Assembly: GCA_036645935.1 (NCBI GenBank)
Contig: JAVXNE010000001.1
Location: forward strand, 372,001-436,000
DNA length: 64,000 bases
From: JAUNBN01 sp036645935
GTDB taxonomy: Bacteria; Bacillota; Clostridia; Oscillospirales; Ruminococcaceae
Direction of reading: 5' to 3'
Shown: positions 19,272-28,280 of the stretch, one piece after another
Numbering within the stretch: the stretch's first letter is position 1
Layout: each line of letters opens with the position of its first letter
The notes under the pieces: model-generated
What the model was told of the DNA's origin: nothing
The model's input: the letters and a program-made list of their open reading frames with translations, nothing else
The model's database searches: none
Made by a program: the position numbers and the translations under genes

Positions 19272-20354
19272 ATGAGACGCCTGACACTTGCCGCCACAGC
19301 GTTTTTTCTTGCGGCAGCACTCGTATCATGTGGCAATGCTGAAATCAACAACAATCAGGACAGCTGTGTAAATCAAAGGGGATATAATATGGCACGGGAA
19401 AATTCCGAAATATACATCGCAGGCGGATGCTTTTGGGGAACAGAGCATTTTTTCAATCAGATTGACGGGGTTATCGAAACCGAGGTCGGCTATGCCAACG
19501 GCAGCACCGATAACCCGACCTACCGCAAGGTGTGCTGCGGGGACTCGGGATTCGCTGAAACCGTCAGGGTGGTATACGACAAAAATATAGCGCCGCTTGA
19601 ATTTCTTCTCGGTTTATATTACAAAACCATCGATCCCTCAAGCATCGACCGTCAGGGCAACGATGCCGGAACACAATATCGAACCGGCATCTACTACACC
19701 GACGAATCCAATCTTGAAATCATTGGGCAATCACTTGAAAATCTTCACGCCGCAACAGGACAGCAAGTTGCGATAGAGGTTCAACCACTTGCGAATTTTT
19801 ACCCCGCAGAGGATTATCATCAGGATTATCTGGACAAGAACCCGGGCGGTTATTGTCACATTGACTCGTATCTTTTCAAAGTTGCAAGAGATGCAAAATA
19901 CCACGTCCCGACATTTTCAAGACCGGACAACGCTGAACTCCACAAGAAACTGACGCCCGAACAATACGCCGTGACGCAAAACGGCGCCACCGAGCGACCA
20001 TTTTCCAACTGCTACTGGAATACCTTTGAAGATGGGATATATGTTGACATAACGACGGGACAGCCGCTGTTTGTCTCGACCGACAAATTCGATTCGGGCT
20101 GCGGCTGGCCGAGCTTTTCAAAACCAATCGACAGTTCTGTCATTTCGGAAACTACCGACAGCAGTTGCGGCATGGTGCGAACCGAGGTGAGAAGTGAAAC
20201 TGGCGACGCGCATCTCGGGCACGTCTTTGATGACGGCCCGCAGCAAAACGGCGGACTGCGCTACTGCATCAACAGCGCGTCGCTGCGCTTTGTTCCAAAA
20301 AGCGAGATGTCGCGTGAGGGCTATGGCGATTGGCTCTACCTGTTCGAGCGGTGA
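19272..20354 (+). CDS. msrAB: Lipid-anchored peptide methionine sulfoxide reductase MsrA/MsrB fusion
   Basis: The fused enzyme repairs oxidised methionine (S- and R-sulfoxides) in surface proteins. I start at the ATG at 19272, preceded by GAGGGG. This gives a lipoprotein signal peptide with lipobox LVSC near residue 20, placing the enzyme outside the membrane. The MsrA domain has the catalytic GGCFWG; the MsrB domain (about 235-360) has GCGWPSF, HLGHVF and the catalytic Cys in RYCIN. The zinc-type CxxC pairs are not evident in MsrB. The neighbour is a divergent sortase, also extracytoplasmic. A terminator follows at 20549-20587. Confidence 0.95.
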   Translation: MRRLTLAATAFFLAAALVSCGNAEINNNQDSCVNQRGYNMARENSEIYIAGGCFWGTEHFFNQIDGVIETEVGYANGSTDNPTYRKVCCGDSGFAETVRVVYDKNIAPLEFLLGLYYKTIDPSSIDRQGNDAGTQYRTGIYYTDESNLEIIGQSLENLHAATGQQVAIEVQPLANFYPAEDYHQDYLDKNPGGYCHIDSYLFKVARDAKYHVPTFSRPDNAELHKKLTPEQYAVTQNGATERPFSNCYWNTFEDGIYVDITTGQPLFVSTDKFDSGCGWPSFSKPIDSSVISETTDSSCGMVRTEVRSETGDAHLGHVFDDGPQQNGGLRYCINSASLRFVPKSEMSREGYGDWLYLFER

Positions 20355-20548
20355 TGTCTGTTTCGGGCTGATACAGCTCTTGTTTGGAACAAGCGGGTCT
20401 ATTGGGAATATTCACAATCTCCGGCTATCGAATGGGCTTTTCCAATCGGCGGATACTCGGTCGATTTTGCGGAAAGCGACTGCGTTCGCCATGCCGTTTT
20501 ACCGATTTTATCTGCTTTTTCGTTACATCAAGCACAAAATTTCCAATC

Positions 20549-20587
20549 AAAAAGACTGCCTCGCAAAAAATGCGCGGCAGTCTTTTG
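20549..20587 (+). terminator. Convergent terminator between msrAB and the catabolic operon
   Basis: AAAGACTGCC (20551-20560) pairs with GGCAGTCTTT (20576-20585), with A- and T-rich flanks on both sides. It lies between the 3' ends of msrAB (plus) and the VOC gene (minus) and can serve both. Confidence 0.75.
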
Positions 20588-20638
20588 GAAATCTATAAAG
20601 CGTTGCAAAAAAGGGTGTGTCCGCACAGCTTCTTGCAT

Positions 20639-21109
20639 CTATTTTTCTTTGATATCTCCGATATCTCTATCGTTAAAAATTTCCAGCGAGAATCCCAAAT
20701 CGCGGTCGGTGTCGAAATATGCCCATTTAAGACCGGGAATTGCGCGGGCAGAGCTCCCGTTCATCGACATGTGATATCCTGCGTCTTCCAGCACATGCGC
20801 CGCTTCATCGTAACTCGGAACGCTGAATTTGATATGCTGCACTCCGCTTCCCTTTTCGCGCACAAAATCCTGCCATACGCCCTCGCCATCGACCGGCTCG
20901 ATAAGCTCAATTTCAATGTTTGCAAAGTGATAAATTGCGATCTTTGTCGAGCAGAAAACCGGCCGTCCGTGGTAATATCGCGTCGAATTTGAAGAATTTA
21001 GAAATTCATCCGGCTGTGCTCCGAAAACACGCTCCATCGCCTTCATCCCGAGGTCGAGATTGCTGACAGCTATGCCTATCTGGGATATTTCAGTAAACCT
21101 GTTTGCCAT
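20639..21109 (-). CDS. VOC (glyoxalase/methylmalonyl-CoA epimerase-like) protein
   Basis: This is a two-module vicinal-oxygen-chelate fold protein of 156 aa, most like methylmalonyl-CoA epimerases and glyoxalase-type isomerases. Visible metal-site candidates are a Glu in IEIELIEP, the His in VQHIKFSV and the Glu in FSLEIFND. The first ligand, usually His in a HIGIAV-type strand, is Gln here (SQIGIAV). I used the ATG at 21109 with GAGAAAGG upstream; the longer frame would overlap kdgK. It is the last gene of the 13-gene operon. The substrate is unknown, but an epimerase for a CoA-linked or keto-acid intermediate would suit the context. Confidence 0.8.
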   Translation of the reverse strand: MANRFTEISQIGIAVSNLDLGMKAMERVFGAQPDEFLNSSNSTRYYHGRPVFCSTKIAIYHFANIEIELIEPVDGEGVWQDFVREKGSGVQHIKFSVPSYDEAAHVLEDAGYHMSMNGSSARAIPGLKWAYFDTDRDLGFSLEIFNDRDIGDIKEK

Positions 21110-21125
21110 AGAAGTCCTTTCTCCG

Positions 21126-22148
21126 CTACCTCTGGACACGACCGGAGCCGTCTCCACCCATCAGCCGTTTGACATCGTCTACCGTGGCGAGGTTAAAATC
21201 GAACTCCATCGTCTGTTTAAGACAGGAGGCCGCAACTGCAAATTCAATCGCTTTCTGCGCGTCCATTTTGCTGATGAGCGCATAGATAAGTCCCGCGCCG
21301 AAACTGTCTCCGCCGCCCACGCGATCGACCATATGAATATCATAAGATTTGGAGTAATGCGCCTTGCCTGCAGTGTAGTACATGCCGGCCCACGCGTTGT
21401 CCGACGCGGAGCGGCTCGTGCGCAACGTGAAGGCAACCCCGTCGCAGCCGTATTTCTCCTGTATGAGGCGAGCTGTTTCGGCATAAGCTTCGGGGTCAAG
21501 TTTCCCGCTTTGCACATCGGTGCGCGGGGGCTTTATGCCGAGTGTCTTATCGGCGTCCTCCTCGTTGCCTATGATGACATCGCAGTATGACACGAGCGCC
21601 GACATAACGCGCTGGGCATTTTCGGGCGACCACAGATTTTTGCGATAGTTAAGATCACAGCTTATGCGAACACCCGCTGCTTTTGCCGCCTTGCAAGCCT
21701 CTTCGCAGATTGCGGGCATTCCGTCGCTTAGCGCGGCGGTGATTCCGGTAAAATGAAACCACTCGGCGTTTTTGAATATCGTCTTCCAATCGTAATCCGA
21801 GCCGGAGGACATCGAGATCGATGAGTATTTGCGGTCGTAAATAACTTTGGACGGGCGCTGCGAGGCACCGCGCTCGAGGTAGTATGTGCCCATGCGATCC
21901 CCGCCGAACACCACTTCGCCCACACCCACTCCGAATTTCTTAAGCGTGGAGAGCGCCACGCGAGAGATGTCGTTGTCCGGCAGCTTAGTGACGAAAGATG
22001 TGTCGAGTCCGAAGTTGCTCAAAGACACGCAGATGTTGGCCTCCGCGCCGGTATAATTTATGTCAAAATTGTCCGCCTGGATAAATTTGAGATATCCTCG
22101 GGGCGCCATGCGCAGCATTATTTCGCCGAATGTGACTACTTTGCCCAT
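21126..22148 (-). CDS. kdgK: 2-keto-3-deoxygluconate kinase (PfkB family)
   Basis: The enzyme phosphorylates 2-keto-3-deoxygluconate (KDG) to KDPG, the substrate of the neighbouring aldolase. The 340-residue PfkB protein opens with TFGEIMLRM, has the GAEANICVSLS sugar-binding segment, and carries the PfkB signature DRVGGGDSFGAGL with the catalytic Asp (about residue 282). It starts one base after the aldolase gene ends, so the two are translationally linked. KDG kinase fits the pairing best, although other PfkB sugar-acid kinases share these motifs. Confidence 0.88.
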   Translation of the reverse strand: MGKVVTFGEIMLRMAPRGYLKFIQADNFDINYTGAEANICVSLSNFGLDTSFVTKLPDNDISRVALSTLKKFGVGVGEVVFGGDRMGTYYLERGASQRPSKVIYDRKYSSISMSSGSDYDWKTIFKNAEWFHFTGITAALSDGMPAICEEACKAAKAAGVRISCDLNYRKNLWSPENAQRVMSALVSYCDVIIGNEEDADKTLGIKPPRTDVQSGKLDPEAYAETARLIQEKYGCDGVAFTLRTSRSASDNAWAGMYYTAGKAHYSKSYDIHMVDRVGGGDSFGAGLIYALISKMDAQKAIEFAVAASCLKQTMEFDFNLATVDDVKRLMGGDGSGRVQR

Positions 22149-22149
22149 C

Positions 22150-22815
22150 TTATCTTCCCTCGTTGAACGCGCTTACTATGTCGCGGAACGTCTTTGCGCG
22201 CTCGGTAAACTCACTATAGTTTCCGCTCTCGAGCACCTTGCGGTCTGTAAGTCTTCCGCTAATGCCCGCACCTATATACCCGCCATTTAGGAAATCTTTT
22301 AAGTTCTCCTCGTTTACGCCCGCCGTTGCGAGCAGCTTCACGTGGCTTATAGGTCCGCGTATATTTTTTACATAAGACAGTCCGAGGTCGATCGCGGGAA
22401 ACACCTTCACAATGTCCGCGCCGCATTTGTGTGCGGCGAGAATCTCGGATGGGGTCATGGCGCCGGGAATCGACACCAGGCCGTGTTCCAGTGTGCGCGC
22501 GATAACGTCGGGGTCTGTGTTTGGCGAAATTATGTATTGCGCACCGGCATTGAACGCCGCATCCGCCTGCGCGGGAGTGAGCACTGTGCCCGCTCCTATC
22601 AGCGAATCCGACCCGAAGCGCTTGTTGAGACGCGCTATCGCGTCCGCTGTATGCACAAGACAATCGGGATCTGATTGATCGAAGGTCACCTCAACCATGC
22701 GAAGGCCTCCCTCGTGCAGTGACTCAAACAACTTTTCGAGCTGCTCGCCGTAAATACGACGAACTATCACAATGATTCGCTCACGCTCAATTTGAGAGAT
22801 TATTGTCTGTTTCAT
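22150..22815 (-). CDS. eda: KDPG/KHG aldolase
   Basis: This class I aldolase splits 2-keto-3-deoxy-6-phosphogluconate into pyruvate and glyceraldehyde 3-phosphate. The 221-residue TIM-barrel protein has the general Glu in VEVTF, the GAGTVLT loop, and the Schiff-base Lys in VKVFPA. It lies between the alcohol dehydrogenase gene (16-base gap) and kdgK. Together with KdgK it gives the lower part of a sugar-acid pathway that ends in central metabolism. Confidence 0.92.
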   Translation of the reverse strand: MKQTIISQIERERIIVIVRRIYGEQLEKLFESLHEGGLRMVEVTFDQSDPDCLVHTADAIARLNKRFGSDSLIGAGTVLTPAQADAAFNAGAQYIISPNTDPDVIARTLEHGLVSIPGAMTPSEILAAHKCGADIVKVFPAIDLGLSYVKNIRGPISHVKLLATAGVNEENLKDFLNGGYIGAGISGRLTDRKVLESGNYSEFTERAKTFRDIVSAFNEGR

Positions 22816-22831
22816 TGGACTCTCCTCAAAA

Positions 22832-23809
22832 TTATTCTGCAGTTGCTGTGGGTATAATTACACCCTTAATATAGCCATCCGGCTTGTTAACAAGATCCTC
22901 AAATGCTTGTCCTATCTCTGCAAGCTCGTAGCGATGAGTGATTATATCTTCCATGCGAATTACTCCGCGCTCGAGCAGCCTAAGGCCGCGTCTCATATCC
23001 TCAATCTGATCCTCGCTGTATTTTGCGTGAGCCACGACAATCTCTGCGCTGCGCGAAACCATCTCCCGGAAATCGAAATCCTTGCACGGGCGCTTGTGCG
23101 AACTCATGAGCACCACTCGCCCTCGGCCGGTTGTGCGCAGCAATTTCACACATTCACCGAGTATCTCCGGTATTCCCGTTCCCTCGATGACAAAGTCCGC
23201 CATATGGGCTGCGGTTGCCTCGGAAACAACTGTGGCAACGTCATCGCGCAGCGGATTTGCAGTGTGCGTCGCACCGTATTTTTGGGCGAGCGCGAGCTTG
23301 CGATCGTCGGTATCCACACACACGAGAGCGCCCAGCGAGCCCCCCGCTAGTATCTGCGTGCTCCAAAGGCCCATCGGCCCACATCCGTATATCACGCCGC
23401 AGTCTCCCGCCTTCGCGTTCGTCGCCCGCGTTACGGTTATAACGCATTTGAGCGGCTCTCCCAGCGCGTGCTCGAGCGGCATTGCGGGATCAATTTTTAC
23501 GGCTCGCTCATAGTCGACGACGGCGTAGTCCGCAAATCCTATGTAGACGGGCATCGCGACAACATGATCTCCAACCGAGAAGCCCTTGACCTCCTCGCCC
23601 ATGGCAGCGACCGTGCCCGCCCATTCGTGCCCAAGCGGCTGAGGACAGCTTCCGACAATTCCGTGATAGTGATTAATCTCCCAGTTGCACAGCCCGCACA
23701 CAGCCACTTTAACGAGCAGCTCGCGCGGCGCTGGCTTTACGTCATCTTTAATAAGCTCAAATCTTCCCGGCTCAGCCAATATGGCCCGTCTTGTAATCAA
23801 TGCATACAC
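22832..23809 (-). CDS. Zinc-dependent medium-chain alcohol dehydrogenase
   Basis: This NAD(P)-dependent MDR dehydrogenase (325 aa) is related to threonine/sorbitol dehydrogenases. Catalytic zinc ligands are visible as Cys in CGLCNWE and His-Glu in GHEWAG. The Rossmann fold has the GCGPMG motif (about 165). The structural four-Cys zinc lobe seems absent, so the protein is somewhat short. It is preceded by Gfo/Idh (21-base gap) and followed by eda. In context it probably oxidises a hydroxyl of a sugar acid or polyol before the KDG stage; the substrate cannot be read from sequence. Confidence 0.88.
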   Translation of the reverse strand: MYALITRRAILAEPGRFELIKDDVKPAPRELLVKVAVCGLCNWEINHYHGIVGSCPQPLGHEWAGTVAAMGEEVKGFSVGDHVVAMPVYIGFADYAVVDYERAVKIDPAMPLEHALGEPLKCVITVTRATNAKAGDCGVIYGCGPMGLWSTQILAGGSLGALVCVDTDDRKLALAQKYGATHTANPLRDDVATVVSEATAAHMADFVIEGTGIPEILGECVKLLRTTGRGRVVLMSSHKRPCKDFDFREMVSRSAEIVVAHAKYSEDQIEDMRRGLRLLERGVIRMEDIITHRYELAEIGQAFEDLVNKPDGYIKGVIIPTATAE

Positions 23810-23830
23810 CTCGTGTTAATAAATGCTCCG

Positions 23831-24946
23831 TCAGTCAAGAACTCCAGTTTTCAGAGAGTTTACCATCGGCGCAGGCCGCTCGTACTGGCTCTCAAGCACA
23901 ATCTTCTTGCCCTGCTCCGAGCTTTTAAGAATCGATTCAATTATCTCTATCGTATGAGAGGCAGCCTGGCCGTTTGCCCGAGCAGCGCGGCCTGTTCTCA
24001 TTGCCCGACACATATCTGAAATTCCGAGCCCTCGGCTGTTTTCGGAATATCCGAACATGAACGGCATTTCAAGCCATTCGCCGCGCTCGGGACGATAAAG
24101 CAGAATGGGGGTTCCTCCAAAACAGTTTGGATCGGGCACACTGATTGAACCCTCCGATCCATATATCTCTATAAAGGGCAACCGCGCCTTGTGAACGTCA
24201 AAAGTCATTGTGAGCGTTCCGAGCGCACCGCTGTCAAACTCAAGCAGCGAGTTCACATAGGTTGGAACATTTACCTCGATCGTCTCTCCGAAGTGGGGCT
24301 GCGAGGTTATCACGCGTTGTTTAAATGAAATTCCTGCCTGCCCACTGACAGTCTTAATTCGTCCCATCATCTGCAGCAAGGTTCCTATATAGTAAGGTCC
24401 CATATCGAGCAAGGGACCTGCCCCCGGCTGGTATAGAAAATTGGGATTCGGATGCCAGGTCTCAACGCCGCGCTTAATGAGGTTCGCCGTGCAGCCGACT
24501 ATCTCGCCAATCGCACCGCCGTCTATGAGCTTGCGGCATGTCTGCACTGCAGCACCCAGCACAGTGTCCGGCGAGCTGCCCACATAAAGACCGCGCACCG
24601 CCGCAATTTCAAGCAGTTCGCGTGTTTGCGCATATTGTGCCGCAAGCGGTTTTTCCGAATAAACGCTTTTGTTTGCAAGCAGCGCTTTTTTGTTTATATC
24701 GTAGTGCAGCAGCGGGGGGCACAGATCGAGAATGACTTCAATCTGATCATCCTCGAGCATTTCGTCATAGCTGCTGTATTGGCAGGGCAGGCCATATTCA
24801 TCGGTCTTTTTCTGTGCGAGAGCGCCGTTAGTGTCACAGACACCCACCACTTTTACTTCCTTGAACAGCGAAGTTAGATTTTTGAGATATATATCGCTGA
24901 TCGTCCCGCATCCAACGACACCTATCCCCATGATGCTGTTTTCCAT
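23831..24946 (-). CDS. Gfo/Idh/MocA family oxidoreductase
   Basis: This NAD(P)-dependent sugar oxidoreductase (371 aa) has an N-terminal Rossmann fold with GVVGCGTISD and the family signature SEKPLA (about residue 95, with the conserved Lys). The C-terminal half is the substrate domain. These enzymes oxidise sugar hydroxyls, often at C3 in deglycosylation and sugar-acid pathways. It starts two bases after livF ends and precedes the zinc dehydrogenase. The substrate is unknown. Confidence 0.9.
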   Translation of the reverse strand: MENSIMGIGVVGCGTISDIYLKNLTSLFKEVKVVGVCDTNGALAQKKTDEYGLPCQYSSYDEMLEDDQIEVILDLCPPLLHYDINKKALLANKSVYSEKPLAAQYAQTRELLEIAAVRGLYVGSSPDTVLGAAVQTCRKLIDGGAIGEIVGCTANLIKRGVETWHPNPNFLYQPGAGPLLDMGPYYIGTLLQMMGRIKTVSGQAGISFKQRVITSQPHFGETIEVNVPTYVNSLLEFDSGALGTLTMTFDVHKARLPFIEIYGSEGSISVPDPNCFGGTPILLYRPERGEWLEMPFMFGYSENSRGLGISDMCRAMRTGRAARANGQAASHTIEIIESILKSSEQGKKIVLESQYERPAPMVNSLKTGVLD

Positions 24947-24948
24947 AG

Positions 24949-25650
24949 CTACTCTCCTAAATATGCCTTGACTATGCGCGGGTCTCTTATCATATCGCGC
25001 GAATTTCCCTGCATGGTCACTTTTCCGTTTTCAAGCACATAGGTATAATCGCTGCTTTGCAGCGCCTGCTTGGCGTTTTGCTCGATCAAAAGAACCGTCA
25101 CTCCAGAGGCATTGATCTCTCTGATAAACTTGAACACCTGCTTGATAATAACGGGAGCGAGACCCATCGAAGGCTCGTCGAACATAATAAGCTGGGGATT
25201 CGCCATCATTGCACGTGCAATTGCAAGCATCTGCTGCTCGCCGCCGGAAAGCGTGCCTCCCTGCTGCTTTTTTCGCTCGCGAAGTATCGGAAAGAGTTTG
25301 TAAGCAACCTCAAAATTCTCTTTTGCCTGACGAAGGCCATTGACGGCTCCCATTATCAGGTTTTCCTCAACGGTTAGTCCATCGAATATTTTGCGCCCTT
25401 CTGGAACCTGAGCCACTCCCTTTTTGACGACCTTATCGGGAGACATAATCAAATTCTCTCCCTGCAGCGTGATGCTGCCCGACTTGGGCTTTACCATTCC
25501 AGATATAGTGTTGAGCAGTGAGCTTTTACCTGCGCCGTTCGCGCCGATGACACTCACAATTTTGCCTTGCTCGACGTCAATGGAAACGCCGTTGAGTGCG
25601 CTGACGTGACTGTAGCTCACTTCGAGATCGCGTACTTCAAGAAACGCCAT
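24949..25650 (-). CDS. livF: Branched-chain amino acid type ABC transporter ATPase LivF
   Basis: One of the two ATPases of a LIV-I type importer, 233 aa. Walker A is GANGAGKSS, the ABC signature is LSGGEQQ and Walker B is LIMFDEPS. The tail region (YVLENGKVTMQG) is LivF-like. It begins immediately after livG ends. In this operon the importer may carry a carboxylic acid rather than an amino acid. Confidence 0.93.
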   Translation of the reverse strand: MAFLEVRDLEVSYSHVSALNGVSIDVEQGKIVSVIGANGAGKSSLLNTISGMVKPKSGSITLQGENLIMSPDKVVKKGVAQVPEGRKIFDGLTVEENLIMGAVNGLRQAKENFEVAYKLFPILRERKKQQGGTLSGGEQQMLAIARAMMANPQLIMFDEPSMGLAPVIIKQVFKFIREINASGVTVLLIEQNAKQALQSSDYTYVLENGKVTMQGNSRDMIRDPRIVKAYLGE

Positions 25651-26418
25651 CTATTCGTCCTCCCCCATGTAAGCGTCGATGACATCCTGGTTGGTCTGTA
25701 TCTCGGCAGGTGTGCCCTCAGCAATAAGCTCGCCGAAGCTGAGCACATAAACCTTTTTAGAGAGCGAATACACAACCTGCAGGCGATGCTCGATAAGCAG
25801 CACCGTCACGTCAAAGCGCTCGCGAATGTCGCGGATCAACGCTATAAACTCATCCACCTCTGTGGTGTTAAGACCTGCCGCGGGTTCGTCGAGCAGCAAC
25901 AACTTCGGTTCGGTTGCAAGAGCCCTTGCAAGCTCGAGCTTGCGCTGCATTCCGTACGGAAGATTGGAGGGCTTCTCGTTCCTGTAGTCGTAAAGCCCAA
26001 CTATCTTCAGATATTCCTCACTTCGCATGACATTTGCTTTGTCTGTGCTCCGCGCCGAAGGAAGGCGCAACAGCGCCTCAAGAATATTGTATTTTGCCCG
26101 CGCATCGAGCACAGCCTGCACGTTTTGGCAGACACTCAATCCCTGATAGAGCCGAATATTCTGAAAGGTTCTCGTAAGACCCAGGTGTGATATTTCGTGC
26201 TGTGGCTTTCCTGTGATATCGACACCTTCAAGAGATATCTTTCCTGATGTGGGCTTGTAAATGCCCGAAATCATATTAAAAACTGTGGTTTTTCCGGCTC
26301 CGTTTGGTCCTATGATGCTGGTTATGCTGCCTTTTTCGACCGAGAGGTTCACTTCGCTTACAGCTTTAACACCGCCGAAGCTTATGGACAAATTGCTGAT
26401 ATCAAGAATGCTGCTCAT
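25651..26418 (-). CDS. livG: Branched-chain amino acid type ABC transporter ATPase LivG
   Basis: This is the second ATPase of the LIV-type importer (255 aa). Walker A is GPNGAGKTT, the Q-loop region TFQNIRLYQGLSV is typical of LivG, and Walker B is LLLLDEPAAGLN. The signature motif is degenerate (NLPYGMQRK instead of LSGGQ), as is usual for LivG. Its ATG overlaps the livM stop by four bases, implying translational coupling. Confidence 0.93.
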   Translation of the reverse strand: MSSILDISNLSISFGGVKAVSEVNLSVEKGSITSIIGPNGAGKTTVFNMISGIYKPTSGKISLEGVDITGKPQHEISHLGLTRTFQNIRLYQGLSVCQNVQAVLDARAKYNILEALLRLPSARSTDKANVMRSEEYLKIVGLYDYRNEKPSNLPYGMQRKLELARALATEPKLLLLDEPAAGLNTTEVDEFIALIRDIRERFDVTVLLIEHRLQVVYSLSKKVYVLSFGELIAEGTPAEIQTNQDVIDAYMGEDE

Positions 26419-27317
26419 TCTTTTCCGCCCTCCTTGTCGCCATTCTTCGAGCGCAGTTTTTTGAAAATCGACGAGAAAAATTTCCCTATTTTTTTGAATA
26501 TGTCGGTTATCTCAAGCTCTCCAAACAGACCTTTAGGCATGAAGTTGATGATCAAGAGCACCGTGACGCAGTAGATAACGATGCGCAAATTATCGGTGAA
26601 GCGCAGAAACTCCGGCAATATATTCAGCAGCACGCCGGCTGTTATCGTTCCCGACAGGCTGTTAACTCCGCCAATGAACACCATGATTATCCATTCGATT
26701 GACTTCTTGGTGGCGAAAGCGTTCGGCTCAACATAGGTTGTGAGATATGCCCACAGCGCGCCTCCGAAGGCGGTGATGCCCCCACAGAACACAAATGCAA
26801 GCGTCTTGACCTTTTGCACGTTGATGCCCATTGCGGCGGCTGATATCTCATCGCTCTTGATCGCGAGGCACTGTCTGCCAAATTTAGAGCGCTTGAAATT
26901 CAGCACAATAAATATGACTGCGGCAAGCGAAATCGTTGCGATGAATACCGTCGTCTTGCGCGGTATACCGTTGAGACCCAAAGAGCCGCCCGTAAACTTT
27001 GTGGCCGTGTTGAGCAGCGCGACGATTGCCTCGCCAAATGCCAGCGTCACAAGCGCTATATAGTCTCGCCTTAGCTTGATGACCGGCATGGCAACGCCCC
27101 ACGCAACGAGCATTCCTATAATTATGGCGACGATAATATTCACTATCATCGGCGTTCCGACACGCAGGCACATGAGGCCGGCTGCATAAGCGCCCACCGA
27201 CATGAACGAAGCCTGTCCCATCGAGAATATTCCCGTGAGGCTGATGAGCACGAACATCGAAAGAACGCCGATCAACGAAACGCACATCGAAACATAAATT
27301 GAGGAGTAATATGACAT
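26415..27317 (-). CDS. livM: Branched-chain amino acid type ABC permease LivM
   Basis: An integral-membrane permease of about 300 aa with eight or more hydrophobic helices and the LivM-type cytoplasmic loop (SDEISAAAMGINVQKVK) that contacts the ATPase. The frame is open to 27380, but the ATG at 27317 (MSYYSSIYV) has an AGGGGGGA ribosome site and lies just past the livH stop, so it is the better start. The C-terminus is charged and cytoplasmic. It forms the pore together with LivH. Confidence 0.92.
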   Translation of the reverse strand: MSYYSSIYVSMCVSLIGVLSMFVLISLTGIFSMGQASFMSVGAYAAGLMCLRVGTPMIVNIIVAIIIGMLVAWGVAMPVIKLRRDYIALVTLAFGEAIVALLNTATKFTGGSLGLNGIPRKTTVFIATISLAAVIFIVLNFKRSKFGRQCLAIKSDEISAAAMGINVQKVKTLAFVFCGGITAFGGALWAYLTTYVEPNAFATKKSIEWIIMVFIGGVNSLSGTITAGVLLNILPEFLRFTDNLRIVIYCVTVLLIINFMPKGLFGELEITDIFKKIGKFFSSIFKKLRSKNGDKEGGKE

Positions 27318-27331
27318 TATAAGCTCCCCCC

Positions 27332-28207
27332 TTAAACCTTTTCGTAGGTGAATTTGCCTGCAATACCCTGCGGTCTCCAAATGAGGAAGATAACCGTGAG
27401 GAAGAAGATGACAACTGTGCTGTAACCGGATCCCACAATATATACGAGGAAGACCTCCGTTACTCCCAGCAACAGTCCTCCGTAAAGCGCTCCGGAGATG
27501 TTTCCTAGCCCTCCGACAATCGAAGCCGTGAGTCCCTTAAAGACCATGTTCGAAAGCTGAGGATAGAGCACATAACGGATACCGAGGAAAACTCCGGCGA
27601 TTGCTCCGAGCATTCCGGACATGAAGAAGCACATGAATACGATGAGGGAAACGTTGATTCCCATGAGACGCGCAGTGCTCGAATCCATCGACAGAGCCCT
27701 GATAGAAACGCCCAGCCTCGTTTTATAGAGCACAAGCATTAATATAACAATCAGCACCGCAGAAATTACCAGCATGATGGTATCGGTGACGGTAATTGTG
27801 AAATTTCCTATTTCAAAATATGCTTTTTCAAAAAAGGTGGGATACGAATAGTAGTTGTTTGAAAAGCGAATCGCCATGAGATTCTGAAGCAGCGTACCGA
27901 GCGTTGATGACGCGACAAAGAACAGCATTATCTCTCCGTTGTTCTTGCGCAGACGCTCAAACCCGATGACCTGACAGACTGCCGAAACAACCCCGCCAAA
28001 GATAGCGGTTATCGCGAGTGTTGGAAACAGGCCCAGTCCGTATGATTTTGATATGATATATCCGAAATATGCCGACGTGACCATCACGCCGCCGTGCGAA
28101 AAGTTTGAAAACTTCAAGACGCTATATATAAGCGTGAAGCCCAACGATATGAGCGCGTACACTGAGCCGAGAGACAGCCCGTTAATCAGCAGTTGGATAA
28201 TATTCAA
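27332..28207 (-). CDS. livH: Branched-chain amino acid type ABC permease LivH
   Basis: The partner permease, 291 aa, begins NIIQLLINGLSLGSVYALI, typical of LivH, and contains the MDSSTARLMGINV coupling loop (about 190) and about eight transmembrane helices. It is separated from livK by 73 bases that contain a strong hairpin, as often found between a binding-protein gene and its permeases. Confidence 0.93.
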   Translation of the reverse strand: MNIIQLLINGLSLGSVYALISLGFTLIYSVLKFSNFSHGGVMVTSAYFGYIISKSYGLGLFPTLAITAIFGGVVSAVCQVIGFERLRKNNGEIMLFFVASSTLGTLLQNLMAIRFSNNYYSYPTFFEKAYFEIGNFTITVTDTIMLVISAVLIVILMLVLYKTRLGVSIRALSMDSSTARLMGINVSLIVFMCFFMSGMLGAIAGVFLGIRYVLYPQLSNMVFKGLTASIVGGLGNISGALYGGLLLGVTEVFLVYIVGSGYSTVVIFFLTVIFLIWRPQGIAGKFTYEKV

Positions 28208-28230
28208 GCCTTACACTCCCTTCGGGGATT

Positions 28231-28256
28231 TATCCCCCCTTCGAAAAGGGGGGATA
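28231..28256 (-). terminator. Hairpin between livK and livH (processing or partial terminator)
   Basis: TATCCCCCC (28231-28239) pairs with GGGGGGATA (28248-28256) around an eight-base loop. No U-run follows, so it is more likely an mRNA-stabilising hairpin that raises livK over the permease genes than a full terminator. Confidence 0.6.
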
Positions 28257-28280
28257 CCCGGTCTCTGATATTGCGACGGC

